DNA from: Maylandia zebra
Taxonomy: Eukaryota; Chordata; Actinopteri; Cichliformes; Cichlidae
Direction of reading: 5' to 3'
Length of the DNA stretch: 64,000 nt
Assembly: GCF_041146795.1 (NCBI RefSeq)
Contig: NC_135177.1
Coordinates: forward strand, 24,618,060-24,682,059
A model generated the notes under the pieces. It had not been told where the DNA came from and did not search any database. It saw only the letters and a program-made list of their open reading frames with translations. Each line of letters opens with the position of its first letter. The stretch's first letter is position 1. Below are positions 1 through 11,200 of this stretch, one piece after another. Position numbers and translations under genes: made by a program.

Positions 1-193
1 TTTGATACATTTGTCGACTATTACACAAGAATTGGAGTATTATGAGTTGCAAGAATGTCATATACAAGGCCCCTAGTAAAGCACCTTTTAATAAACAGAC
101 AATATAACTTTTAAATAGATACAAGCCCTAACAACATATACTGGAAAACTTGTGCAATTTAAAAAGGCACGAGTAAGTAAATCCTAAATGGTG

Positions 194-267
194 GATTCTG
201 TTCATCTGGACGTAGCGTTTTCAATTGGAGAAACGTTTCGTCACGCTACGTCCAGATGAACAGAATC
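194..267. repeat. Perfect 24-bp inverted repeat (hairpin)
   Basis: The arms at 194-217 and 244-267 are exact reverse complements (GATTCTGTTCATCTGGACGT at the outer end), separated by a 26-base loop containing GAGAAACGTTTCGTC. It could be the remains of a MITE or a small foldback element. No coding context is visible. Confidence 0.85.
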
Positions 268-369
268 AACCTTTTGGGGCCATGAATACTTAAATACAGT
301 TATATCTACTGATCAGTTATGTAATTTAAAAGCACGTGGTGAAGGGTATGGGGAACATTTTGTTGTTTC

Positions 370-1232
370 CAATGATTATGGACAGGTTCACAGGTGAGGT
401 CAGGCAGTCTCTATGGTGGATGCTCCTTGCAGACGACATTGTGGCTTGTACTTAGAGTAGGTAGGAGGTAAAGTGATGGAGGCATAGTCTGAAGAGAAGA
501 GGAATGTAAGTCAGCAGAAGCAAGACAGAATACGTGTGTGTGAGGGATCATAAAAGGAGTAGAGATAGTAAAGATTTAAATACCTGTGGCCAACCATTCA
601 AAGCAACAGAGGGTACATAAGAGAGCTGAGATGGTTTGGTTTATTTGCAGAGGAGGGAGTGTGGATATATCACTGAGAAAATGTTGAATATCAAGCATCC
701 AGGCAGGAGGATTCAGAATCAGAATACTGTATTAATTCCTAAGGAAATATCTTAAAGGAAAGAACCAAACCAGAGTGTAGGTTCAGATGTTGTTTAAGGA
801 GGACATGCAGTATAGCTGTATAGCTGTATATCTCAGATTTCTGTAAAGTTATTTATTTCATATTCTGTATAGTTTTTCATATTTATATCCTGTTCATAGC
901 CTGTACATAGCTTGTACTCACTACAGCCTGTACATACTTATAGTTATAGAATATTCACAACATACTTCATACCGTGTACATTATAACATACCATAATAGA
1001 CCAATTTCTGTAATATACTCACATATCTATATTATTGCTAATATATATTGTAATATATCTATATCACTAAAGCACTTCTGGATGGATGCAAACTGCATTT
1101 CGTTGCCCTGTACCTGTGCATGTGCAATGACAATAAAGTTGAATTCTATTCTATTCTATTCTAATAGAGGAGGATGCTAGGAGCTAGCAGATGATCCACT
1201 GTAGCGATCCCTAAAGGGAGCAGCCAAAATAA
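370..1232 (+). mobile_element. RTE-type LINE remnant (reverse transcriptase to 3' end)
   Basis: From 378 a frame reads MDRFTGEVRQS, then LLADDIVAC, the reverse-transcriptase catalytic Asp-Asp motif with its usual context. The frame stops soon after and is littered with indels. The 3' terminus at about 1185-1232 (CCACTGTAGCGATCCCTAAA, then GGAGCAGCC and an AAGAAG-like tail) is the typical end of fish RTE elements and is also seen at 39.49-39.54 kb. The body is interrupted by a second LINE tail at about 715-1165. It is a dead copy. Confidence 0.75.
715..1165 (+). mobile_element. LINE 3' tail nested in the RTE remnant
   Basis: The segment ends with GCAATGACAATAAAGTTGAA followed by TTCTA repeats, a common 3' end of teleost LINE copies (probably L2/Rex1 group). 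A similar tail with GTAATGACAATAAAGG occurs at about 55.99 kb. Class assignment is from memory of fish repeats. Confidence 0.55.
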
Positions 1233-1559
1233 GAAGATAAAGATATCATGCTTGTCTTGAGTTTCCCTCTGAAATACATACATAGACTTTGGGAGATGTA
1301 GAGTAATATTAAAGAGAAAATAAATATTAGTAAAGGTTATTGAAGATAATAAACAGTTGAGGCCTTTTTTTCATATTTATGTTCCTAAGTTGAAAGCATG
1401 CTAACTGTTTTATTTGGCTTTGTGTTTAGCAGGAAGAAGCATTTCATCACTGACTGCTGTTCATGAGAACATTGACACTCGGTACAGTCCGCTAACATTT
1501 GCGTGGAGTATACCCAGTCGCCGCTAAGTGGTGCTCTCCTCTCTAATCCGCTGTAACAA

Positions 1560-1687
1560 ATCGTGATTGACAGCTGGCTTTGTCCCGCCTGCTTTGAGCG
1601 GCTGTCCAATCACGGATTACGTCACTTTGTTGTAGCGGAACTGAGCGCTCGAAAGGGAAACTGTCTGCCAGAAACCAACACAACAAG
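1560..1687 (+). promoter_or_regulatory. cops7a: Probable cops7a promoter and non-coding first exon
   Basis: A GC-richer stretch holds a CCAAT box (1606-1610) and a CRE-like TTACGTCA (1617-1624). About 60 bases further on, a good splice donor follows, ACAAG|GTAAAT, with the exon ending at 1687. No ATG frame is needed, because the first recognisable cops7a coding exon starts exactly at an acceptor at 8239. This is therefore most simply the 5'UTR exon. It is inferred; cDNA or CAGE reads would settle the start site. The roughly 6.5-kb first intron would hold several repeats. Confidence 0.5.
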
Positions 1688-2139
1688 GTAAATTTTAACA
1701 CGCTAATCCGCGTTTTACCATTTTTGTTTTAATATTTCAATGCATATGTAGTTTATTGGCTATCTGAATACGATGGTGGCATGTTTGAAGTCAATATAAA
1801 GCCTTAAAATGGACTGAGGCCTGAAGTCAGCGGTTAGATGAAGCCTGTCGGCGGCTAATTAGCCGCTAGCAGCCGAGCTAGCATGACACATTGAGCTTGA
1901 ATAATAGGTAATGTTTACGTAAACAGTGAGCTTAAAGTCGGGCAGCTACCCAAAACTACAGTTATAATGTGTATCTTTAGCACTTTGTCTGACAGCTGAT
2001 TTGATGTTTCGCCCCGGGTAAGCATATAAGCTTAATATCAGTGCACCCTAAATTTAACTACTTACTTCAGGACAACACATGACCCTTTAAGTCTCTGTAA
2101 GCGCCACTTTATGTTTTGGTTGATTTTTGTTTGAATAAA

Positions 2140-2216
2140 TAGATCATCATCATCATCATCATCATCATTATTATTATTATTATTATTATTATTGTTGTTG
2201 TTGTTGTTATTGTTAT
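2140..2216. repeat. Compound trinucleotide microsatellite
   Basis: Runs of ATC, then ATT, then TTG units lie in the presumed first intron of cops7a. Confidence 0.9.
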
Positions 2217-3004
2217 TTAATATTAACAAGTTTAAAATTGAGATCTTGAATCAGTACAGAATGACAGAGACGTTTCTGTTTACTGCTTTAGACTTGAAAG
2301 ACGAATATTAATTTAATTTTAACAAAGAATGTAACAAAATTAACATGGTGATAGAAGTAAAACTTCAAGCAAGGAAACAATAATTTTTTAAAGACCCAAT
2401 TTCTGGGCAAAGTCTGCCATTTTAAAGCAGTCAGGTTGACTGCTTGCTCTGTAGATGCAGCTTTTGTGCTGCTGAACAATTAAATTACAAATAATTATAG
2501 ATAATGCTTGGAAATATACGCACGGATAGGTTTCAAGGTGGCTTCCAAGTGGTGAAGGAACTTTGCTTGAAGTAGTTTCATATTTAAATGCAAACTTTAT
2601 GCACACAAGTTGATTCAAACAGTATTGTATTAATGACCTGAAAAGTTGCAGATTTATTTGTGACTTTGACCGAAAACTGTCAGCAAAGAAGGCTCTTATT
2701 TATGAATGTCAATTAGTGCTAAAATGTATTTGTGCTCCTTTTTCATGCAGAACAGTCAATTTAAATATATCCATAAAACAAACATGACAAAAATGGTTTA
2801 GTTCCCAGAGGTATTTATAACACTTTAAATATAATTTGTGGGGTACACTGCTCGTTTGACTAAACAAGCTATTTGAAGGTGTCACCCTTATCTCTGGTAG
2901 AGTGTGAACGACAGTTTCTCAAGGGTACACTGATAAACATGAAGTGAATATTAGTAAGCGCTAGTATTAGCCTTATTAAGGGAATATCAGTGTATTGGCA
3001 AGCA

Positions 3005-3990
3005 CAAACTCACTTCCAACATTGTGTAAAATGTGACTAAAAACAGAATGGAATGATTTTAAAATCTCACAAACCCAGATTTTATTCACATGGAGACACT
3101 GTTTTATGAAAAATATCCGTTCATTTTTAATTTCATGTCAGAAACATGTTTCCATAAATTTGGTTTGGGAGCAATTAAAGGTTAAAAAAGTAAGCAGTAT
3201 GAAGAAGAAACAGATGGAGGAACATTTTGTAACTAATTGGATTAATTGGCAAAAAGTCAGTAACATGATCTGTTGCCAAAAAACAAAAACTGCATCTACA
3301 AATTGGAGAATAGTTTCGGAGTAATGTACCTCGATAATAAAGTTGTTAAGACTTTGAGTATCTCATCATCTGCAGTCCACAACAATATTAAATGATTCAA
3401 AGTGCCCAAGGGACAATGTCGACAATCACTATTGGATGCCATTGCAATTTAGCCCCTCAAGCAACACTGCATTAAAAACAGACAGGATTATGTTATTCTG
3501 AAAATCACTGCATGGGTTCAGGAACACTTGTTGATATTACTGTCTTTTAACACACTTCAACATCACATCCACAAATGCAGATTAAAGCTCTATTATGCAA
3601 ATAATAATCCATATGTGAACATGATCCAGAAACCTCATCTTCTCTGGGTCACAGCTCATTGAAAAGGGACTGAGGCAAATAGAAAACTGTTCTGAGGTCA
3701 TATGAATTGAAATTCTTTTTGCAAAACGTGGACACTGTATCCTCTTGACTAAAGAGGAGAGGGATTATCTGGCTTTTTTTTTTTTTCTTCAAAAAAGTCC
3801 TTCCATAAATCAGTAAGACAATGTGAAACTGCATACCGCTGCTATGAAAACAGCGTGACTTCCTGGTCCGGGTGCTGAACTGGACTGCCTGCAATCCAGC
3901 TCTTTTGCTGACTGAAAACATTTGGAACACTATGAAAAAGAAGAACTTTTTTGAGACGTGTTGCTACTATCAAATTCAAAATGAGATAAT
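3005..3990 (+). mobile_element. Decayed Tc1-like transposon with transposase pseudogene
   Basis: Nucleotide blocks match a very common teleost Tc1-like family. They include GAGGAACATTTTGTAACTAA, ATTAAAAACAGACAGG, ATATGTGAACATGATCCAGA and GAAATTCTTTTTGCAAAACG. The left end resembles the family terminus (TTGTGTAAAATGTG) and the right end has TTTTTTGAGACGTGTTGCT. The frame is broken by many stops and large internal deletions, so nothing functional remains. The family match is by recognition, not alignment. Confidence 0.65.
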
Positions 3991-4139
3991 AATGATAATT
4001 ACCACCAATATGGGCCCATAATTCCACAGTTGGTTAATCTTTAATTTTCATATTCCGAACAAATGAAGCCAATTGACAGACTAATAGTTATGGCCTTACT
4101 TCTAAATAGTCTACTAGTGTTTTAACTCTCACAGATTTG

Positions 4140-4415
4140 ATACGTAGATGATACTTAAAATGCTACAAAACTGTTTTTAACTGTTTTTAAAAAACAGTTA
4201 AAAACTCTTCTGTTCAAACAAGCCTTTTGTTGATCTACATATTTTATTTTATTTTATTTTTTTTACATTATTTACATTTGATCTTTTACATTGTATATAA
4301 TGTCTATTGATTTTATTGTTTATTTTAATATTTTAATATTTGTGTACAGCGCTTTGTGATTGCCTGTCTGCGAAAAGCACTTAATAAATAAAGTTTACTT
4401 ACTTACTTACTAAAA
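4140..4415 (+). mobile_element. LINE 3'UTR fragment ending in TTAC repeats
   Basis: The segment contains CAGCGCTTTGTGATTGCCTG and then AAAAGCACTTAATAAATAAA, and finishes in (ACTT)n. This is a typical terminal stretch of fish LINE copies. No coding part remains. Confidence 0.55.
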
Positions 4416-4455
4416 TTATAACACAAGTAATCTCAGGGGATTTCAGAATAGTAAC

Positions 4456-5253
4456 TACCATATTTTTCGGACCATAAGACGCACTGGATTATAAGGTGCA
4501 CTGTCGATGAACGGGTCTGCTTCCATACATAGGCGCACCGGATTATAAGGCGCATTAAGCGAAACAAGCGTTAGCATTCCAGCTTTACTATTTATGTTAT
4601 GCTAGCATAGCTGTGCCGCTAGCGATCATGTAGCACATCATTATATACCATCTAGCCCAACTTCAGTAACGCTACAAACGTCACTGCTGTTTAGTTTTCT
4701 GTCTTCACTTATGTTGGAAGTGATAGCAGAGCTGTACATTTTAATTTTTTCAGAAATCTCTCTGTCAGAACATGGTATATCTTGTTTAGGTGGAAACTAG
4801 CGAGCTAACTTCCTGATAATTTCTAACTCCGTTAAATGTAATAAATTCTGTTTTCATGGATGCCTGGATGTTAAACTTAACTGTTACACCCGGTAAAGCA
4901 ACAACACTGATCATTTTATTACAGAGGAAAGAATTTAGACAGTTTATAACTCTCGGTGATGCGGCAGTGTTCGTCTGACTTTGGGACCTGATGCGGACGG
5001 AGTTTTGTACCCAGATTACTCTGCGAGGCTCCTGACTATGGTAGCCATAATGCTCCAACAATCCATCAAGCTGTGCGGCTTCGTAGCTTAAGTCATTCTA
5101 AAACATTTTTTGACAGATTTTTGAGCACTGTGTACCACATAAAATCGGTTCGAGGTCCGTAAGCACAACCAGAATTCATACATAAGGCGCACTGTCAATT
5201 TTTGAGAAAGTTAAAGGATTTTAAGTGCGCCTTATAGTGCGGAAAATACGGTA
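4456..5253. mobile_element. MITE-like element with terminal inverted repeats and TA flanks
   Basis: The left end CTACCATATTTTTCGGACCA and the reverse complement of the right end (CTACCGTATTTTCCGCACTA) match over about 29 bp, running into AAG(A/G)CGCAC. The body is bounded by TA dinucleotides at 4456-4457 and 5252-5253, as expected for a TA-inserting (mariner/Tc-like) element. Internal GGATTATAAGG(C/T)GCA units are repeated. The interior has no transposase frame, so it is non-autonomous. Confidence 0.75.
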
Positions 5254-5314
5254 GTTTAAAGTAAAGCACAACAATTTTCATTTGAGCAAGCACAGTAGGG
5301 GGTCTTATTAGCAG

Positions 5315-5395
5315 GAAGAAACCTCAGAGAGAACCAGACTGGTTCAGTGAGGGCTGCCATCTGTCTCTACTGGTTGGGGAAAGGGTAGAAAGAAA
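5315..5395 (+). repeat. Fragment of dispersed fish repeat
   Basis: The stretch GCAGGAAGAAACCTCAGAGA...CAGACTGGTTCAGTGAGGGC resembles the copy at about 50.05-50.13 kb (CAGGAAGAAATCTATAGCAT...CCAGGCTCAGGGAGG). Both look like parts of one interspersed family. No function is visible. Confidence 0.5.
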
Positions 5396-5436
5396 ACATT
5401 AGCATTGAGAAACAGCAAACATGCTAATCAGGTTGG

Positions 5437-6060
5437 TGGGTCATTCAACGATAAATTCAGTGAGTGTCTCCCACCTGAGCCTCTCCGAATAAACAGATTC
5501 TTTTTTATTAATGACCATTCAATATTCTAAGAACATATGCTAAATTTACCTTCACACTATGAAAAAGTCTTTTTTTCAAGCCCTCAGTGGGTGAAAATTT
5601 GCACTGACATAAAGCATGTAGTTTGAGTAGCATCTAAAAATGAATCTGGTACCAAAATGTAGGTATATAGCTTTCATAGCTTGTTTTCACCAGCCAGATA
5701 GCTTACACAGTGGTATAACCCTTGAGAGTTTATCCAAAATGCACTTCCTGAAGTTTCTTTCTGGGTACCAGTGTTTGTTTCTGTTATTCTATGTGATAGA
5801 CATTACATTGATACAGTTTAGTTATTTGAACAGTGATATATCCCATGATGATCCTCAAAGTTGGTTACAGAAGAAACTGTGCTAAACAAAAAATTGATTT
5901 TAGCCTTAGATGGTGACACTTGGAGTGGGTGTAAAGTTAATTTGGTTGCAGTTCTTCACTCGATGTTAAATTTGTTTTTCAGCCCAGAAAATTTCATGCT
6001 ACAGCTCCTCCTGTACTTAAGAGATTATGAGGGCTCAAAAATGCTGTTAATATGACACAA
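5437..6060. repeat. Probable relative of the GGGTCATTC foldback family
   Basis: It begins GTGGGTCATTC...TCAGTGAGTG...CCCACCTGA, like the left end of the 10.49-kb element, and continues with ATATGCTAAATTTA and ATCTGGTACCA blocks in the same order. The right terminus is not clear. Part of it (about 5700-5810) also resembles 41.86-41.99 kb. Confidence 0.4.
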
Positions 6061-8238
6061 ATCAATGTGTTTATATGCAGTGACCCTGGTCTAGACAGCA
6101 GTCAAACATAAAACATATGCAGCTCCCAAAGTTGCCTGCAGAAAGGTAAAGAGGACACAAACCCCACCTAACCAAAACAAGCAACTTTATTGTCACATCG
6201 TGATAATTTCTGTCCTCTGTCCATATGGTCTTAGTTAATCTAGAACCAAACATCTCATCAGTTATTTTCCTTTAAGTAGCTTTAAAATGATTTAAGCTTC
6301 TGTTCTTTGTTTTAGGTTTTTAGTATTTGCACAGGCTGTAACCTCTGTGTTTTTATGGCTCAGTTTGCCTCAGCATTTAATAAGAAGCTGACTATGTGAA
6401 GTGTCAAAACAAAAACTCAAGCCTTAGCAGTGGTTTGCAGTGACCTTCAGCATGTGTCTTGGTTGCGATGCAAAGTCTATAGCACAGGGAGCTGTTTAGT
6501 GAGTTCGGGGTATTAGAAAACAGTGGAAGCTTGCAGCTCCAAAATTCAATTTTGTATTTCTTATGCTTGCAGTATAGACTTTTTATTATTTAATAAACTG
6601 TCTTAGTCACTTTGATTTTCTAGCTGTCCAAATATAGAGCTCCTCTCAGCAATAACAATAGCTAAAGAACTGAATGTTTTGAGTAGGACTTGTAATGCCT
6701 GAATATGGTAGGACAGGGACATTGTATTAACATTAATACACAATTAAAGTAAATGAATAGGCAAAATTAAGGATACGTTGTTAAAAAGAATAATACAGGC
6801 ATTACCTAAGGTCTTTGTTAAAACCACGTATCTTAATTTGCAGCTGTCTGTCCATTTAAATCTATTCATGAATGACAGTGGGGTTTTTTCTGTTTTATTC
6901 ATGTTTATTATATCACAGTATCTTGTGTCTGGACAGCTGCATCTCTCATATTGAGCAGATCAACAAATTCCTCATGCCACCTCTCACTGATATGCAGCCA
7001 GTTTTGGCCATCTTTTAAATTCAGTTGAGGTATACAGATGGATCCAGTTCAGCCTCACACTTCGAGCTTGATTTGACTTTTAGAAAGCCCTGAAAGTACG
7101 AGAGGCGGTGTTTCTTTAGCACGGTGTAGGTTAACTTGTTTGATTAAATCACATGTCCACTCACCTTTTCAGCTCATCTGGGAATGTGCACTTTGGACCT
7201 CCTCAATGATGATGCGATGGGGCGACATACAGAAAATGTGCATCTAAATGTGTCCAATTTATGGGGATAAGATACTATATTGGTGCCATCAGCAGAAGCA
7301 GGCAGAGTAGTATTAGCACCACAATGGGTATCCAGACACTGTTGCATAAATTTTAGGAAGTGGCCTAAGGTAATGATGCCAGTATGATGCAACTGCAATA
7401 ATTTAATCATGCATCTGTAATACCAACTTCCCTTGTGTCCCAGGATGTGTCTACTGGGATTAAGATCTTAAAATATCCCACCAGTTGCTCAGTTGAGGCT
7501 CATTTGAATCAGGAGGAAGTGGGATCAAACTGGCATACATTTAGATTTTTATAACTAAAGAATGTAAAGAAAACATTAAATATGACGGGTTAGATCGGGG
7601 TATGGTCCTGGATGTTTATTAGGTTGTTTGTTTTCTTTCCAGATTTTAAGTGTCTGCTTGAGGCGCAGATAGATTCATGTCAGTACTTAGGTAATTATTC
7701 TGGTGCTGCCTTCAGCCCAAAGTGCATTTGCATCGTATTTCTATTGAGGGAGTGGGCTGATGAATATACATGCCCTGCTTCACATTCGTTTCACTTGTTG
7801 CCTGCTTTGGTACTGCCCAGTTAAGCTGCTCTTTCAGTGTCTGAGCTCTCCAGGCAGTTTGAGGGTTAAGTGCTTTGGTCAAGAGCCCTTGGCTGTTGGA
7901 CATTAAATTAGAGTGAGTATTGTTCATTTATATAGATATATTTTCAACAAGTGACGAGTGGCTGCAAGGTTTGACAAGGGCATGGCATTGCACGCAGATG
8001 CTGTGGGGTCTGAGGCTTCATTAATAGACCATTGTAGTTCTTGTTCTTGTGTTTTTCAAAGATTTTGATATGATGTCCCCAGAGGGCTTTAATAAAGTGG
8101 CAGAGCTAAGGCAATAAGAGAGGATATCTCTTTGATTCTTATCGTGATTGCTCTGCAGCTCATCCTTGTCTCTGTAGTATCCTTGTCTCGTCTAACCTGC
8201 TAACTGTGTTTCTGGTACCTGTGTCCTCCCGGCATCAG

Positions 8239-11200
8239 ATGGAGGTGGAGCAGCTCCTGTCTCTGTCAGGCTCAGCACTGGCCCAGGCTGTCAGCTCTCT
8301 GCTGGAGACCCCAGGCCTCTATGTTTTCTCTGACATCTTGGAGCTGCCTAATGTCAGAGAGGTAAATGCTCTTTCCTCACGCTTTATCCACACACTCTGC
8401 CCTTTGGGATATTGTCAGTCCTGGCATGAATGAAAATCATTATTAGTTAAGTCTTGTGTTTAAATGCACCATCAATAAATTCTTCCAAAACTAACTAAAG
8501 ATACCAACAACACCACAGAGAACAACCACACTGATAATTTTATTGGAGCTGAAAGAATTTGCACCATTTTTAACTCAGTGGTGCCTCAGTGCTTGTTTGC
8601 TTTTTGGACCTGAAGGAGCTTTTGGATCCTGAAGTGATAATGATGTCATACTTAACAAGTCAATTTCCTGAAGATATATAAACTGAAGATGAACTAGAGC
8701 CAAGCTGGTCCCACAAGATTATGCAGTAAGTCACTATAACCTTTAAGCTTAATCACTTAACCAGAAAATGATTAAGCACAGTCTTATTTACAGTTTTGGC
8801 CAGGTAAATGGCAGACCTTCCTGTCTTAATGCTGCCCCCTGGTGGTGAGAGTTTAAGTTAAAAACTGCAGAGGGAAATTACAAAAATGTCCTTTAATGAA
8901 TACAAGAAGAAGCTGATCAGCCAAACCAGTGGCTGCACAGCTTGTGTGTAGTATGATTGCAAGTGTTTACAAACTGAATCACATTTGCCATCCGTGCAAG
9001 TGGAAAAACACCACAGTTATGTTCCAGTGACTGAAATCAGAACTCACCCTCCGATCAACACAACAACACATAATAAGCATCGAGCTCCTGAAGGCACCAT
9101 AAAGTGCAGGATAACACGTTACATACACACAGCTAATACCCTGTTTTTGAAGCGAAATGCTGCTTTTAAAGGAGAGTGTGATTTAGCAGAAACATTCATC
9201 CATTACTTAAGTTAAGCCGTGAAAAGGATGGAGAAAAAGCCAGACCAGCGGGAATATTTGCTAAGGATTTGAGACACCCTTTTTTAGGAGCTAAACAGAT
9301 AAATTGCATTTGTCCTTATTTAATAAAGAACCATACCAAGGTGAAAAAAAAATGAAGACAAGCAGTCCTAAAGAAATATAGCAGAGGACATTTTAACTAA
9401 CAGATTGCAATAAAAAGACAAGAGAAAAAAGCTAAAGTTGAGATTTCTGAACAGTTCAGACAAAGTGATAAATACCACAGGAAATTAAAAATGTCGGTTT
9501 GGAGTCAGTTTAGACAGAAGAGCAACAATACAACAGCCTACACAAATATTTACCTCTGTGTTTTTTCCCCTCACTGTTTTTTAACTGTGCATCTATTTAC
9601 ACAATAATCTATTCCAAACATCCTGTGTGAGTTTATTCAGTTCTATTGTGATTTTCCTCTGGCAGGACAAAGACAAGTGTTCTCTTTTCATCAGACAATA
9701 TTTGTATTTTTAACAGCAGTGAATATTTTCCTTTCCTCTTAGCTACTTTCCAGACATGCACAACACTCAAATCGACGTAGGCAATTACAGAAGTCAGACG
9801 AAGGGCCACTGCGGTCATTCCTTTCCCCCCTATAATTTCTGTTAAATTTAATAGATGGACTCCAGTTATTTATAAGGACAGGGAAAATGGTTTGAAATGG
9901 AATAGGATTTCTGCAATAGAGCAGCTGGACATTAGCAAAGAAGAATTTCACCTGCCCTCTTTCTTTTTTTTTTTTAAAAGTTATATTAAAATATTTTTTT
10001 TAAACCATGGGGAAGCTGTGCATCAGGAGGTAGCGCAGGTTGTCTGCTAATTGCTAGTGGTTCGATCCCTGTCTCCTTTAACCTGCCTGTCAAAGTATCC
10101 TTGGGCAAGAAACTGACTGCAGAGTTGCCCTCATCCATCAGAGTGTAAGTGTGTGAACGATGAAAGCACTTGTATGAATGTGTGTGTTTCAGGTGGATGA
10201 GGCTTGGAGTAGCAAAGAGTGATCAGATTTAGTAGAAAAGCACTATGTTAGTACCCGACTGTTTAACATGCATGTTTTAGCCAGGTTTTTATTAATTAAA
10301 ATATAATTGACACATTTGTTTATTAAATGGCCACATAAGGTATAAGGTAACTGTACCAGGCGATCTTCCTTATCATGCTGTGTGTAGTCACCCGCCTAAG
10401 GCCAACTCTGAGCCAAGAAAAAACCCTGGTGAGGAAATGGATGGATGTGATTACTATTTAAATGTTAAGGACCAGGAAATATTAGACGGGGGTCATTCTG
10501 TGTCAGTTCATCATATGCCTCCCACCTGACCATCTCAGATTTGCCAGGGCAAAGATAGTCTCTTAATAGGAATTATGCTAAATTTCAGGTCCCTGCTGTC
10601 AGACGTTTTTCTGGCATCTTTTTTTGAGGGGATATTTTAAAGTTCATTTATCTAGAAAATTACTTGAGCTAGATTTTTCAGAGGAAATATCTGGTACCAT
10701 GACGATATTAATATGGACTGTCGGGGGTGTAGCTTAAATTAACATAGAATGATGGCAGCTTGAAGTGTCATAAATACTTGGATGTCTAATCTCTGACAGC
10801 AGATTTGAAGGCTTGTAGAAACTACAAATTCTGGAAGGGGAGAGTAGAGGGCTGATAATTTGTTTATAGCTTCTCATACACAAGGCATATAATATTCTTT
10901 AAAAGATCGGGTGAATGGTTTCACTGATGTTCAAGCTTCAGTATAGGTGGAGAGGGAAAAAAAACACATTTTCATCCAACTTCAGTGTGACATTCCCCAG
11001 GTATGCCTCCATGTACCAAAATCCAAATTACCTTTTTTAGAAAGAGAAGGTTTCTGTTAATAATATATCAAAATTTGTGATGGTTTTCTGTCTCATTTTC
11101 TCAGTATGAGGTGTTTTCTTTTTTTTTTTTTTGACACTCTTAAATTTATGTACGGGAGCCAAAGATTGTTTCAGAAGCCGAGCAACATGTTTTAATTTAA

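Noticed and set aside
7174-7410. Minus-strand 78-codon frame (7174-7410)
   Set aside because: No recognisable motif; AT-rich intron sequence without splice or repeat support.
10030-10070. Possible tRNA gene (A- and B-box-like sequences)
   Set aside because: No cloverleaf arms can be drawn and the context is a dispersed repeat.
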